Position numbers and translations under genes: made by a program. The notes beneath the pieces are model-generated. The model made no database searches. It was not told where the DNA came from and saw only the letters and a list, made by a program, of their open reading frames with translations. Positions 45,001-53,043 of a stretch of 64,000 nt of DNA are shown piece by piece (within the stretch, counting starts at the first letter, position 1; each line of letters starts with the position of its first letter). This DNA is from Bacteroidota bacterium (GTDB taxonomy: Bacteria > Bacteroidota > Bacteroidia > J057 > JADKCL01), in contig JADKCL010000022.1 in the NCBI GenBank assembly GCA_016718825.1, positions 93,008 to 157,007 on the forward strand, written 5' to 3'.

Positions 45001-45515
45001 AAGGCGCTTTGCCGGTCGCAGTTGGCAGTGCCGACACGACCAACTGTCCGATCATACAGTTCATCAACGGCTCTACCGGCAATGCCGTGACTTGGGACTT
45101 TGGCGACGGCGGTACCTCGACGCAAAGTACCCCAAGCCACGATTACACCGCAGCTGGCAATGGCAGTTACACCGTGACCTTGGTTTCGATCAATGACTGC
45201 GGCACCGATACCACCACAATTCAAGTTGACATCAACTGCTTGGTGAGCATCGGAACGGCAATGGACAATCAATTGCGGTTGTTCCCAAATCCAAACCGCG
45301 GCCAATTCAAGTTGGAAACCACCCTCACGGGCGATGCGCCCGTGAATGTGACCATCACCGACTTGCACGGCAAAGCCGTTTATCACCACGATTTTGGACA
45401 GACGGCGGGTAGATTCTCTGAGCAGATCAACCTGCAAGACCAAAGCAAGGGCGTTTATTTCGTCAAATTCGAAGTAGGCGGACAAGTGACGGTCAAAAAA
45501 GTAGTGCTTCAATAA
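42054..45515 (+). CDS. Giant T9SS adhesin with GEVED, anchor-J and SprB-like repeats
   Basis: A 1153-residue protein with a signal peptide (about 1-30, ending LVQAQ). In order: a GEVED domain (DLNHDNDFADAGEFFD and FGEVEDYNI, about 95-180), CARDB-like, a first choice-of-anchor J (about 300-475), another CARDB, and a second (about 590-775) nearly matching the preceding gene. Three SprB/LGADTT-type Ig repeats rich in Cys follow (about 780-1010), then PKD (TWDFGDGGTST) and a T9SS type A domain (LFPNPNRGQFKLETT). It is probably a surface adhesin. A strong terminator follows. Confidence 0.9.
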   Translation: MRMKFNTKSLFVSLAFGVFALVGFQLVQAQYCLPVYGNQCTSDDYINQVTFAGINQLGSGCGTPGASNYTNYSGLYTANVVANQPYTITCAPGPTWGQYFVAMIDLNHDNDFADAGEFFDIGYSLGGGTVSNTITVPCFALTGPTRLRVMCQYSNTQLTQLDICNPTLSFGEVEDYNIVITQPTTTDARLLRFVSPVSACGMTSNETVSVRIANVGGQTINGFTVCYRIGLNAPVCQTVATVIPVCDSVLHTFSVPANLSAPGQYNFKAYVTAAGDLLHANDTVNNHIVDNIPVIGSLPYSENFDVTNGGWTASGVSSSWAWGVPSGIFIPAAASPTKAWVTNLTGPHNIDETSYLTSPCFNFTSLTNSPYLAFSHIFETDGFSDFDVVEVSTNAGATWTKVGTFGSGNNWYNQQFGDYWSGTSGASGVWQSADHQLTGSAGFSSVRFRFAFTSDAFTSLEGVGIDDVKLVDTLKNAGVVAFVAPTNGCQLSSTQAVSVSIRNFGSHTISNVPVCYKFQGGAANCEVAAGPIAPGATYTHTFATTVNMAAPLAYTLQGYTNWAADYNRRNDTVNTIVQSFPVVSTFPYKETFEAGTGGWVSGGTSGNDWAHGTPAKTTIIGAASGTKAWVTGGLGTNPYQDNANNWVESPCFDLTTLSSPWVMAKIWWNAEFSWDGAVLEASTNGGTSWTEIGTFGDPFNWYTDNSVNGLSSNGGTGNGWSGRASSTNGSGGYVLAKHEIAALAGQANVRFRMHFATDASVVDDGFAFDDFVVADPPTVDLGPDTAVCAGVTLNPGLTGGTFAWTGGATTPTLAVSTAGTYILEYTDTLGLSASDTIVVSLSPTPTVNLGADQTVCQGDTNCFTLNPNLYSNIQWSTGATTNTICVSTAGDWTVTAEDALGCVSSDTVTTTVVAIPTPSLGADTTLCLGDTICFASNCGPNHTYIWSTGATTSSICVTTIAGYWVQCIDNNGCVGGDSVLVTQGALPVAVGSADTTNCPIIQFINGSTGNAVTWDFGDGGTSTQSTPSHDYTAAGNGSYTVTLVSINDCGTDTTTIQVDINCLVSIGTAMDNQLRLFPNPNRGQFKLETTLTGDAPVNVTITDLHGKAVYHHDFGQTAGRFSEQINLQDQSKGVYFVKFEVGGQVTVKKVVLQ

Positions 45516-45530
45516 CCACTCCTTTAGCTG

Positions 45531-45568
45531 AAAAACCCGCAGGTGGCGTTTGCTGTCTGCGGGTTTTT
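45531..45568 (+). terminator. Strong terminator after the second adhesin gene
   Basis: A perfect 12-bp stem (AAAAACCCGCAG / CTGCGGGTTTTT), 14-nt loop, 15 bp after the stop codon, ending in GGGTTTTTG. Confidence 0.85.
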
Positions 45569-45621
45569 GTTTGCGTGGAATTCCCTACGAATTTGTCGTT
45601 TCCAGAATCCGCGCATCCGCG

Positions 45622-45629
45622 TATATTTG
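45622..45629 (+). promoter_or_regulatory. -7 box before the FKBP gene
   Basis: TATATTTG fits TAnnTTTG exactly and ends 3 bp before the ATG at 45633, so the transcript would be leaderless or nearly so. Confidence 0.4.
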
Positions 45630-45632
45630 AGC

Positions 45633-46091
45633 ATGAAACTCCGTATTTCCCTGTTATCGTTGGTTTTGTTGATCGCATTTGTCGGTTGCAAAAAATTTGA
45701 CCCCAAGGAGCAAGCCGATTTGGATGCGCAAATCATTGCCGATTATTTGGCTTCCAATTTCCTGACTGCCGAGTCCTCGGCTTCTGGCTTGCATTGGATC
45801 ATCGATTCTTTGGGAACCGGCTCCTATCCTGATCTTTCGAGCACGGTCACGGTTGCCTACTCTGGTTACTTTACCGATGGGGGAGTTTTTGATGAAAGCT
45901 CCGATTCAGGAGCAACATTTCCGCTGACCGGCGTGATCGAAGGTTGGCAGGAAGGTATTCCAAAATTCAAGGAAGGCGGCGCCGGCACACTGATCATTCC
46001 ATCGGCGTTGGGCTATGGCAACAATGAGGTCGGATCGATTCCCAAAAACTCGGTGCTGGTCTTTGATGTGCACTTGATCGACATTCAATAA
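45633..46091 (+). CDS. FKBP-type peptidyl-prolyl isomerase lipoprotein
   Basis: About 152 residues. MKLRISLLSLVLLIAFVGC is a lipoprotein signal ending in the lipobox cysteine (residue 19). The FKBP domain (about 50-152) contains VTVAYSGYFTDGGVFDESS, VIEGWQEGIPKFKEGG and IPSALGYG, the typical active-site pieces. It assists folding of exported proteins on the periplasmic face of a membrane. The start at 45633 was chosen for the signal sequence. Confidence 0.92.
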   Translation: MKLRISLLSLVLLIAFVGCKKFDPKEQADLDAQIIADYLASNFLTAESSASGLHWIIDSLGTGSYPDLSSTVTVAYSGYFTDGGVFDESSDSGATFPLTGVIEGWQEGIPKFKEGGAGTLIIPSALGYGNNEVGSIPKNSVLVFDVHLIDIQ

Positions 46092-46143
46092 GGTCAGGTT
46101 TCCGCCTCCGAGATTCGCGGCAAAAACGACGGTTGGCAAGGGT

Positions 46144-47370
46144 ATGAAGGCAGTGATCGTTGGTTTTGCGGCGTTTTGTATCTGGAGTTCAACGCTGTCG
46201 CAGGCGAATCTGACCTCTGACCGATTGATGCTCGATGTGTTGCTGAGAATGGCAACTTCGCCGACAAAAACCATTCTCCAAAATGACAGCAGCGGGCTAT
46301 CTGGAATTCAGCTTCCGAAGTATGACTGCGAAAGTTTTGAAAAAGCAAACTTTCACCTTGTCGATTTGAATGGCGACCGACTGAACGATTTGGTCTACCA
46401 TGGTCCCTGCAAAGGTGCTCCGCAAACCGCAGCTTTCATTTACAATGGCATCAGCTTTCAGAAAGTGCTCGACGAAGCTGGCAACATCCTCGCAATCAAC
46501 CATTCCGACGAGGGAGCCCAGCTTTTTTTGTACAATCCTGCCGCCGAATGCATGGAAGATGCCGACCGCATCGGCTGCTATCAGCTCAACCGCCGTGGCG
46601 AATTGGTATCCCATGCAACGTTGATTTGGCGGCTGGAAGACACGCTACCCGCGCGCCCGGACAACATTCCCACGCATGTACGCGGTGTGGTGCGCACGAG
46701 TCCGAATGAAGACGATTCGCCGAGAATTGCTTCCTGTTTTGGCGATACTCTTTTGGGCAACCGCTTGTATGCAACGCCGGATGCCACGAAAGCCCTGCTT
46801 TTGCGCACCTGCGGCGACTGGCAGCAAGTACTTATTCCGCACGGCGAAAGCAATTTTCGCGTAGCTTGGATCCAAAATCAATTTCAAAATATGCACCCCA
46901 ACGCAATTCTCATTCAGCGCTTTTACGAAGGTTTCCAAGAAAAAAATTACCGGCAAATGGGCGAATGCTACCATGATTCGGCAACATTTCAAGATCCCGT
47001 ATTTACGCTGAAAAACGGCAAGGAGGCCCGCGCCATGTGGCACTTTCTCTGCACCAATGGCAAAGACCTCAAAGTGATCTTCAGTGACGTACAAGCCGAT
47101 GACCACCAAGGATCTGCGCATTGGGAGGCGACCTATACGTTCAGCGGAACAGGTCGTAAAGTGCACAACGTGATTGATGCCAAATTTGAATTCAAAGACG
47201 GCAAGATTTTCGTACACAAAGACAGCTTCAAATTCTACAAATGGACACGCATGGCGCTCGGCGCAACGGGAACCCTGCTCGGTTGGACACCGCTGGTCAA
47301 AAACAAAGTGCGTGGCACCGCGATGGGCGGTCTCAAAAAATTCATGGCCGACAAGCCTGAGTATCAGTGA
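46144..47370 (+). CDS. Secreted FG-GAP/SH3-like protein fused to an NTF2-like domain
   Basis: The protein has 408 residues in two unlike parts. Residues 1-19 are a signal peptide. Residues about 20-245 hold an FG-GAP-like piece (HLVDLNGDRLNDLVY) and an SH3-like piece (NRLYATPDATKALLL...WIQNQF). From Met250 (MHPNAILIQRFYEGF) the sequence is a complete NTF2/SnoaL-like protein of about 160 residues that normally stands alone in the cytoplasm. The junction has no linker. Two genes may have merged when a stop codon was lost: the CAA codons at 46879 and 46885 are one change from TAA. The function of the chimera is unknown. Confidence 0.75.
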   Translation: MKAVIVGFAAFCIWSSTLSQANLTSDRLMLDVLLRMATSPTKTILQNDSSGLSGIQLPKYDCESFEKANFHLVDLNGDRLNDLVYHGPCKGAPQTAAFIYNGISFQKVLDEAGNILAINHSDEGAQLFLYNPAAECMEDADRIGCYQLNRRGELVSHATLIWRLEDTLPARPDNIPTHVRGVVRTSPNEDDSPRIASCFGDTLLGNRLYATPDATKALLLRTCGDWQQVLIPHGESNFRVAWIQNQFQNMHPNAILIQRFYEGFQEKNYRQMGECYHDSATFQDPVFTLKNGKEARAMWHFLCTNGKDLKVIFSDVQADDHQGSAHWEATYTFSGTGRKVHNVIDAKFEFKDGKIFVHKDSFKFYKWTRMALGATGTLLGWTPLVKNKVRGTAMGGLKKFMADKPEYQ

Positions 47371-47407
47371 GCCGAAGGAACGCCTACCGACTTGTCTCAT
47401 TCTCCCC

Positions 47408-47415
47408 TAACTTTG
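47408..47415 (+). promoter_or_regulatory. -7 box before the DsbA-like gene
   Basis: TAACTTTG fits TAnnTTTG exactly, 4 bp before the ATG at 47420. No -33 element is found at normal spacing. Confidence 0.4.
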
Positions 47416-47419
47416 CCCA

Positions 47420-48148
47420 ATGAAAGTCGAAATCTGGTCTGATATCATGTGCCCGTTTTGCTATATCGGCAAACGGAAGTTTGAATTGGCATTGGCGCAA
47501 TTTCCGCAAAGCGCTGAAATACAAGTCGTCTGGAGAAGCTTCCAATTGGATCCGGACATCGTCAATGCGCCAGACAAAAACGTGTACCAATACTTGGCCG
47601 AGCGCAAAGGACAATCCGTCGAATGGGCCAAACAGGTTTCCGCACAGGTGACGCAAATGGCGGCCGCTGTCGGATTGGATTACCAATTTGAAAAATCTGT
47701 CGTTGCCAATTCTTGGGATGCGCACCGCCTGATTCAGATGGCCAAGGCCACCGGCAACAATGCGCAGCATGCCAATTTGGGCGATGCTGCAGAGGAGGCA
47801 TTGTTCAAGGCCTACTTCACCGACGGCAAAAACATGGCCGATGCCGAAGTCTTGGCACAATTGGGGGCATCAATCGGCTTGGATCCTGCCGAGGTCAAGG
47901 AAATGCTGCGAAAAGGTCAATTCGACGAAGCAATTGAAGGCGACTTGGCCTTGGCACAGCAATTTGGTGTACGGGGTGTGCCATTTTTTGTCTTTGACCG
48001 AAAGTATGCGATTTCCGGAGCACAGGAGCCCGAGGCTTTCCTGCAAGTGCTGGAAAAATCCTTTTCAGAATGGCGTGTTGCCAATCCTGCCTTTGCCATG
48101 TCGGTATTGGAAGGGCCAAGCTGCACGCCCGACGGCGAATGCAACTAG
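47420..48148 (+). CDS. DsbA family (FrnE-like) oxidoreductase
   Basis: A 242-residue thioredoxin-fold protein. The catalytic CPFC (Cys11-Cys14, in SDIMCPFCYIGKRKFE) lies near the N-terminus and the cis-proline GVRGVPFFVFD near 170-185. The helical insertion characterises the FrnE/2-hydroxychromene-isomerase branch. There is no signal peptide, so it acts in the cytoplasm in thiol exchange or glutathione-type chemistry. The C-terminal pair (Cys in SCTPDGECN) is an extra feature. It has its own -7 box. Confidence 0.9.
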   Translation: MKVEIWSDIMCPFCYIGKRKFELALAQFPQSAEIQVVWRSFQLDPDIVNAPDKNVYQYLAERKGQSVEWAKQVSAQVTQMAAAVGLDYQFEKSVVANSWDAHRLIQMAKATGNNAQHANLGDAAEEALFKAYFTDGKNMADAEVLAQLGASIGLDPAEVKEMLRKGQFDEAIEGDLALAQQFGVRGVPFFVFDRKYAISGAQEPEAFLQVLEKSFSEWRVANPAFAMSVLEGPSCTPDGECN

Positions 48149-48268
48149 GCTAAATGGGCATCCCGATGCCCAAAAACCCTGAAAACTATCGGATGACGCT
48201 CGGATTTTGCAACTACGCTTTGCGCTAAAGTGCAACGGCGATGTCTATGACATGGTAGCCAAATAGGT

Positions 48269-49354
48269 TTACTGATCTGCAGGCTGCAGCTCCGACCACT
48301 TCACTTTTTGTACCACGCTGCTTTTCCCGTCCACCGTTTTGAGCTCCATCGTCAGCGTCGGATCATCACTCCAATCGATCGTAAAAAGGCCGAAATTATT
48401 GGCGGGCTCCACGGCCCCGACGCGGTATTTGTTGGGTTCGGTTTTGGGCCAGGTTTCTGTGATGCCACTGCTTGTCATATCATACAAAGGATAGAGGCTC
48501 TCGGGCTTGACCATCGACAATTCGCCCCAGTGTACATCGCCGCTGATGAACACCACGCCACCGACGTTTCCATCGCGGAGCAAGTCGACCATCCGCTTTT
48601 GCTCGTGCGGGACATTGGTCCAGCTTTCCCAGCCGTTGTATTCGTGACAAAATTGATTACTCGTGGCGATGATGCGAAAAACCGCAGGTTGCTGAAGTTC
48701 CTTTTCGAGCCAAGACCATTGGTCGGCACCGAGAAATGTGCTGTCTGGGTTTTCGTTGGGTTGATAATCGTTTTTCCAGCGTTTTTTGTCGTCGTTCAAG
48801 ATCAAATTGTCTCGGAAAGTGCGTGTATCCAGCAAAATCACTTGTACGCGTTGGTCGCCTTCGCCATAGTATTCACTGTGGTAGATTCCTTCATGTTGCC
48901 AGCGGATGCTTTCCTTGGGTTCGCGCCAGAAGTTCAAGAAAATCTCCTTGCTCTCCTTTTTGTGCGCGTAATGCCGGCCAATGTCATTGGTCCCGTAGTC
49001 ATGGTCGTCCCAAGTAGCCAAGATCGGGGTAGTTTCGCGTAAATGCTGGAATTCAGGAACTTTCGCAAATTCGTTGTAGGCCGATTGCATTTTCGCCATG
49101 TCATCGGTGTCGGCGTAGATATTGTCCCCGAGGTAGATGAAAAGGTCGGGCTTCTCCCGAATGACCGCCTCCAAAATCGGCTGTGGCTTGTCTTGCTCTG
49201 CACACGATCCAAAGGCAATCCTTATAAGGACTTTGGGATGCGAAGTCAATTTTGGATCAACTAAGGCAGCATGGTTCTCTTGGTGGACCAATGATCTTTG
49301 CTTGCAACCGCAAAATCCAAGTGCCAAAACACTCAAAAACAAAAGATAACGCAT
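48269..49354 (-). CDS. PhoD-like phosphatase lipoprotein
   Basis: A 361-residue protein with a lipoprotein-type start (MRYLLFLSVLALGFCGC, probably modified at Cys17). PhoD-type metallophosphoesterase motifs are GSC (49-51), YLGDNIY (74-80), DDHDYG (116-121), LDTRTF and ISGDVHWGE (about 255-263). It is a cousin of the 458-residue phosphatase at 4553-5929, but differs in length and anchoring. It is probably a membrane-attached phosphodiesterase or phosphatase. Confidence 0.88.
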   Translation of the reverse strand: MRYLLFLSVLALGFCGCKQRSLVHQENHAALVDPKLTSHPKVLIRIAFGSCAEQDKPQPILEAVIREKPDLFIYLGDNIYADTDDMAKMQSAYNEFAKVPEFQHLRETTPILATWDDHDYGTNDIGRHYAHKKESKEIFLNFWREPKESIRWQHEGIYHSEYYGEGDQRVQVILLDTRTFRDNLILNDDKKRWKNDYQPNENPDSTFLGADQWSWLEKELQQPAVFRIIATSNQFCHEYNGWESWTNVPHEQKRMVDLLRDGNVGGVVFISGDVHWGELSMVKPESLYPLYDMTSSGITETWPKTEPNKYRVGAVEPANNFGLFTIDWSDDPTLTMELKTVDGKSSVVQKVKWSELQPADQ

Positions 49355-49591
49355 GCCGGAAAGATAGCTAGAAATCCCTTCGAATGCTTTTCGAGATGGA
49401 AACGATCCAAAGTTCTCCTCGGCGGTGTCGCAAAAAAAGAAATGGCGTACTGAACCCAGGCTTGAGGAATTTGATTGCTTTCGGTGGCGCTCAAAAACCC
49501 CAAGAAGTCCATACTGTCACTTCGAAATCCGAAATCGTGCGAGGGAGTTGCCGTTCACAATCATCTGATGCTGAATACCCAATATTTTGAA
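49355..49591. other. Intergenic region between PhoD-like and feoB genes
   Basis: I see no gene, promoter pattern or clear terminator that I can support here. It separates the feoB stop from the start of the PhoD-like gene; both genes are on the minus strand. Confidence 0.3.
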
Positions 49592-51715
49592 TCAACGCAT
49601 CAATTGGTAGACCAATAGCGAGGCACCGTAGGCCAAGCCGGTCATATAGGCAAGCATCACGAGTGTGAGTTTCCAAGAGCCGGTTTCTTTTTTCACGACG
49701 GCAAGCGTGCTCATGCATTGCATGGCAAAGGCATAAAAAATCAGCAAGGAGAAGGCAGTCGCCGTCGAATACACCTGCTTTCCAGTCACCGGATTGATTT
49801 CTGCCTTCATGCGTGCACGCAGGCCCTCAAACTTACCCTCCTCGTCCTCAGCAGCTTCTTCGCCGGCACTGTACAAGGTCGCCATCGTCCCCACAAAGAC
49901 TTCGCGTGCCGCAAACGACGTCAGCAAGGAAATACCGATCTTCCAATCAAAACCCAAGGGGCGGATTGCCGGTTCGATGGCGCGCCCGACGATTCCGGCA
50001 AAACTCGCCTGAATTTTGGCGGCATTTTTAGCATTCTTCAGTTGGTTTGCCTCCGATTCATCAAGGGTGGACGCAATTTTTGGGTCAAATTCAGCATCCA
50101 CAGCTGCCATTTTTTCCTCAGGTCCATAGGTTTTGAGAAACCACAATACCATTGAAATCACCAAGATGACCTTGCCGGCTTCGACGACGAAGGTCCTCGA
50201 TTTATGGTACATCGTAAGCAACACATTACGCCACCTTGGAAGGCGATAAATCGGCAGTTCAGTGACAAAAATCCCGCCGGAGGCGTATCTGCCGACCGTC
50301 TTGATCACCCAGGCAACCACCAATGCCATGAAGAATCCAAGGAAGTACATCCCGGCCATCACCAAGCCTTGCAGGTTGAAGATGCCCCAAACCCGTTCGT
50401 CAGGCACGAACATGCTGATCAGCAACACATAAACTGGAATCCTTGCAGAGCAACTCATCAAGGGGGTGACCATGATCGTGATGATCCGTTCCGAACGGCT
50501 CGGGATGTTGCGCGCCATCATCACACTGGGCACGGCGCAGGCCATGCCGCCGATCAAGGGAATCACCGATTTGCCGCTAAAGCCAAACGGCCGCACGATG
50601 CGGTCCATCAAAAAGACCACCCGCGACATGTAGCCGGAATCCTCGAGAATCGAAATGAAAAAGAAGAGCATGGCGATCTGCGGCACAAAAATCACGATTC
50701 CACCCAAACCAGCCCAAGCGCCGTCGATAAGAAGGTCCGTAAACCATCCTTCAGGAAGCAAACTTCGCAGCCCTTCACCGCCAGCTGAAAATCCAGCATC
50801 GATCCAGTCCATCGGGTAGCTTGCCCAAGCAAAAATGCTCTGGAAAATTAATCCGAGAAGACCTACAAAAATCACATAACCAAAGAATGGGTGCAACAAA
50901 ACCTTATCCAATCGGTCTCCCAAGCGATCAACTGCCCCCTTTGGCTGCCCCTCGACCTCCTCCACAATGGCATTGATGCGGTCATATCGCACAGCCATTT
51001 CATTGTTGACCAAGCCTTCCTGATCATCCAAAAGGTGGCTGGTGCTTGCCGGCAAAATCGGATCCGAATCCAACCAACTGAAATTCTCAGGCCGCATCAA
51101 CAGCAACCAAGCCAAATACCGGGAAGCGGTTCCGATCTTCTTGGTCACCGGCACAAGCACCTCATCAAAGGTGGATGGAACGGTAAAAAAAGGCGTGGAA
51201 CTCGGTTGATGCGGTTTTGCGCATTCCTCCAACAACTGCTGAATGCCAATGCCTTTTAAGGCCGAAATCACCACCACGGGAATGCCCAAAAGCTTGCTGA
51301 GCAAGCCTGAATTCAGGCTACGGCCTTCCTTTTCAAGGAGATCGGCCATATTCAAGGCCAATACAACCGGCAGGCCGAGGTCCATGACCTGCGTACAGAG
51401 CAAAAGGCTCCGACGCAGATTCGTCGCATCGGCCACCAAAACCACCAAATCCGGATGGTCGGCATCATTGTGATTGGCAAGCGCAGAGGTAGCCACTTTC
51501 TCATCCTCCGCTGCAGGATACAAACTATAGGTTCCCGGAAGGTCGATCAGGGACACTTCGCGGCCATCCTTCAACGAAAAATAGCCTGTTTTGCGGTCAA
51601 CGGTCACGCCGGGGAAATTGCCGACCTTTTGCCGCAATCCCGTAAGGACATTGAACAAGGACGACTTCCCGCAATTGGGATTTCCGACAAGGGCTATTTT
51701 GTAGGGCGCACTCAT
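49592..51715 (-). CDS. feoB: Ferrous iron transporter B
   Basis: A 707-residue inner-membrane Fe(II) importer. The cytoplasmic GTPase (about 1-165) has G1 VGNPNCGKSS, G2 GVTVDRKTG, G3 DLPGTYSL and NMAD. The membrane part (about 270-700) includes gate motifs with Cys (GGMACAVPSVMMARNI and MSCSARIPVYVLL). The length is normal for Bacteroidota FeoB. Its start overlaps the feoA stop by 4 bp, so the two are coupled. A DtxR-like palindrome upstream suggests iron control. Confidence 0.95.
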   Translation of the reverse strand: MSAPYKIALVGNPNCGKSSLFNVLTGLRQKVGNFPGVTVDRKTGYFSLKDGREVSLIDLPGTYSLYPAAEDEKVATSALANHNDADHPDLVVLVADATNLRRSLLLCTQVMDLGLPVVLALNMADLLEKEGRSLNSGLLSKLLGIPVVVISALKGIGIQQLLEECAKPHQPSSTPFFTVPSTFDEVLVPVTKKIGTASRYLAWLLLMRPENFSWLDSDPILPASTSHLLDDQEGLVNNEMAVRYDRINAIVEEVEGQPKGAVDRLGDRLDKVLLHPFFGYVIFVGLLGLIFQSIFAWASYPMDWIDAGFSAGGEGLRSLLPEGWFTDLLIDGAWAGLGGIVIFVPQIAMLFFFISILEDSGYMSRVVFLMDRIVRPFGFSGKSVIPLIGGMACAVPSVMMARNIPSRSERIITIMVTPLMSCSARIPVYVLLISMFVPDERVWGIFNLQGLVMAGMYFLGFFMALVVAWVIKTVGRYASGGIFVTELPIYRLPRWRNVLLTMYHKSRTFVVEAGKVILVISMVLWFLKTYGPEEKMAAVDAEFDPKIASTLDESEANQLKNAKNAAKIQASFAGIVGRAIEPAIRPLGFDWKIGISLLTSFAAREVFVGTMATLYSAGEEAAEDEEGKFEGLRARMKAEINPVTGKQVYSTATAFSLLIFYAFAMQCMSTLAVVKKETGSWKLTLVMLAYMTGLAYGASLLVYQLMR

Positions 51716-51900
51716 GCAAGCAGTTTGATTTGAACCCTCGCAGCATCCGAACGCCGCATGGCAATTTTTCCGCCGCGTACCTTGAAGGCCAAGGGTCCAC
51801 CCAAGGGAGCCTGCTCGGTCAGGATGAGTTTGTCGCCCTCCAACAAACCGATGCGCAACAAAGCAAGCTTGAGCTGCGGGTCATCAATTCGAAGTACCAA
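51712..51900 (-). CDS. feoA: FeoA family iron transport accessory protein, start disturbed
   Basis: As read, 62 residues from a TTG start; the body is a FeoA domain (LLRIGLLEGDKLILTEQAPLGGPLAF, then RRSDAARVQI). The usual N-terminus (LSELRVGAEALV) is present in the same frame upstream, but without an ATG, GTG or TTG to start it. An ATG at 51932-51934 lies one base out of frame: removing one G from ATGGCTATC would give MLSELRVG, the family's normal beginning. So either a one-base insertion or a sequencing error is likely here. FeoA supports FeoB activity. Confidence 0.75.
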   Translation of the reverse strand: MVLRIDDPQLKLALLRIGLLEGDKLILTEQAPLGGPLAFKVRGGKIAMRRSDAARVQIKLLA

Positions 51901-52021
51901 AGCCTCTGCTCCGACCCGAAGTTCAGATAGCCATACTGTTCTATTGTTGATATTCGCTTCCAGTTTTTGCGCAAATCAAGGCAATTTGGGCAACATTTCC
52001 CCACCTTAAAAGCGGCCGCTA

Positions 52022-52040
52022 ATTTAGAACTATTCTAAAT
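52022..52040. promoter_or_regulatory. Palindromic iron-repressor-like operator near feoA
   Basis: ATTTAGAA (52022-52029), 3 bases, TTCTAAAT (52033-52040): a perfect 8-bp palindrome with a 3-nt centre. The layout resembles operators of DtxR/MntR-family metal repressors. It lies about 90 bp upstream of the restored feoA start and 130 bp before the lipoprotein operon on the other strand. Confidence 0.5.
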
Positions 52041-52170
52041 AAGAGAAGTGAAAACTGACAAAGATTATCCTTTTGTAACATTTTCCCATTTCTGCGATGC
52101 ACGTTGGATCCTTGCTCCATCGTGGCACAAAATTTGGAAAGCTGCCTTGAACTTCCCTATTTTTATAAAA

Positions 52171-53043
52171 ATGCGCACAATGAAGAGAGGATGGTCCATC
52201 CTGCTGTTGCTGCTTGCCTTGATGGCCTGTAACCGCGAAAAAGAGGTCGTAGTGCCTGACAATGAGGCGCCACCCGACAGCACCGTTGCCGATGTGGTCT
52301 TGGAACGCTACATCAACAGCAGCTACATCATTTTATTGGGTCAGCAGCCCGATGAATCTGAAATGGCACAAGCAAAGGTCATTTTGCGGGCACATAATGT
52401 CTCGCAAGCAGATCGCAACGCATTCCTGGACCTTGTGATGGCGCAACCCGCCTATCCAATGCGCATGTTTGATGTCTCACGCGCTGTATTGTTGAATGGC
52501 AGCGATACGACCGATGTGCGCGATGAACTGTTTTTGGTGAATCTGATCTTGGCGGATTCGGCTTTCGTTTCCGTTTGGGACATTGCCCAGGTGCAAAAAG
52601 CGCAATTGTTAGGCATATTGGCGATTCCGGCGGATTTGGCAGCAGGCACGCTAGACATCCGCGGAATGCACAAGCGACTTGTTTTCAACCGACTTTATGA
52701 TCAGATCAACATGGGAACGCAGAACTTCGTCGTCTCCATGTTCCAGAATTTCCTGGCACGATATCCGACAGATGGGGAACGTGCCGCCTCGGAATTGATG
52801 GTGGATGGGTTCAGTTCACAGATTTTCCTGGTCTCGGGCCGCACCAAAGCCGAATTCGTCGACATCTTCATGGCTTCCGGCGACTACGACGAAGGGCAGG
52901 TGCGCGACTTGTTCATGCGGTACCTTTATCGGAATCCGACCACCGAGGAAATGGAAAGCTTGAGCATCCAATACCACAACAACAACGATTACAAGGCTTT
53001 GCAAAAGGCCATCATGAGTTCGGATCAATTTTTGGGAATATGA
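52171..53043 (+). CDS. Lipoprotein, first gene of the DUF1501 operon
   Basis: About 290 residues. The start at 52171 gives a lipoprotein signal (MRTMKRGWSILLLLLALMAC, lipobox LMAC). The rest is helical, with segments such as YIILLGQQPDESEM, FQNFLARYPTDGER and YLYRNPTTEEM that look like DUF1549-type repeats (the R-x-P-T pattern). It overlaps the next gene in ATGA. It is not a known enzyme; in this context it is probably an outer-membrane or periplasmic partner of the DUF1501 protein. Confidence 0.7.
   Translation: MRTMKRGWSILLLLLALMACNREKEVVVPDNEAPPDSTVADVVLERYINSSYIILLGQQPDESEMAQAKVILRAHNVSQADRNAFLDLVMAQPAYPMRMFDVSRAVLLNGSDTTDVRDELFLVNLILADSAFVSVWDIAQVQKAQLLGILAIPADLAAGTLDIRGMHKRLVFNRLYDQINMGTQNFVVSMFQNFLARYPTDGERAASELMVDGFSSQIFLVSGRTKAEFVDIFMASGDYDEGQVRDLFMRYLYRNPTTEEMESLSIQYHNNNDYKALQKAIMSSDQFLGI

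Noticed and set aside
48156..48171. GGGCATC CC GATGCCC palindrome after the DsbA-like gene as a terminator
   Set aside because: The 2-base loop and lack of a T-run on either strand make a terminator unlikely.
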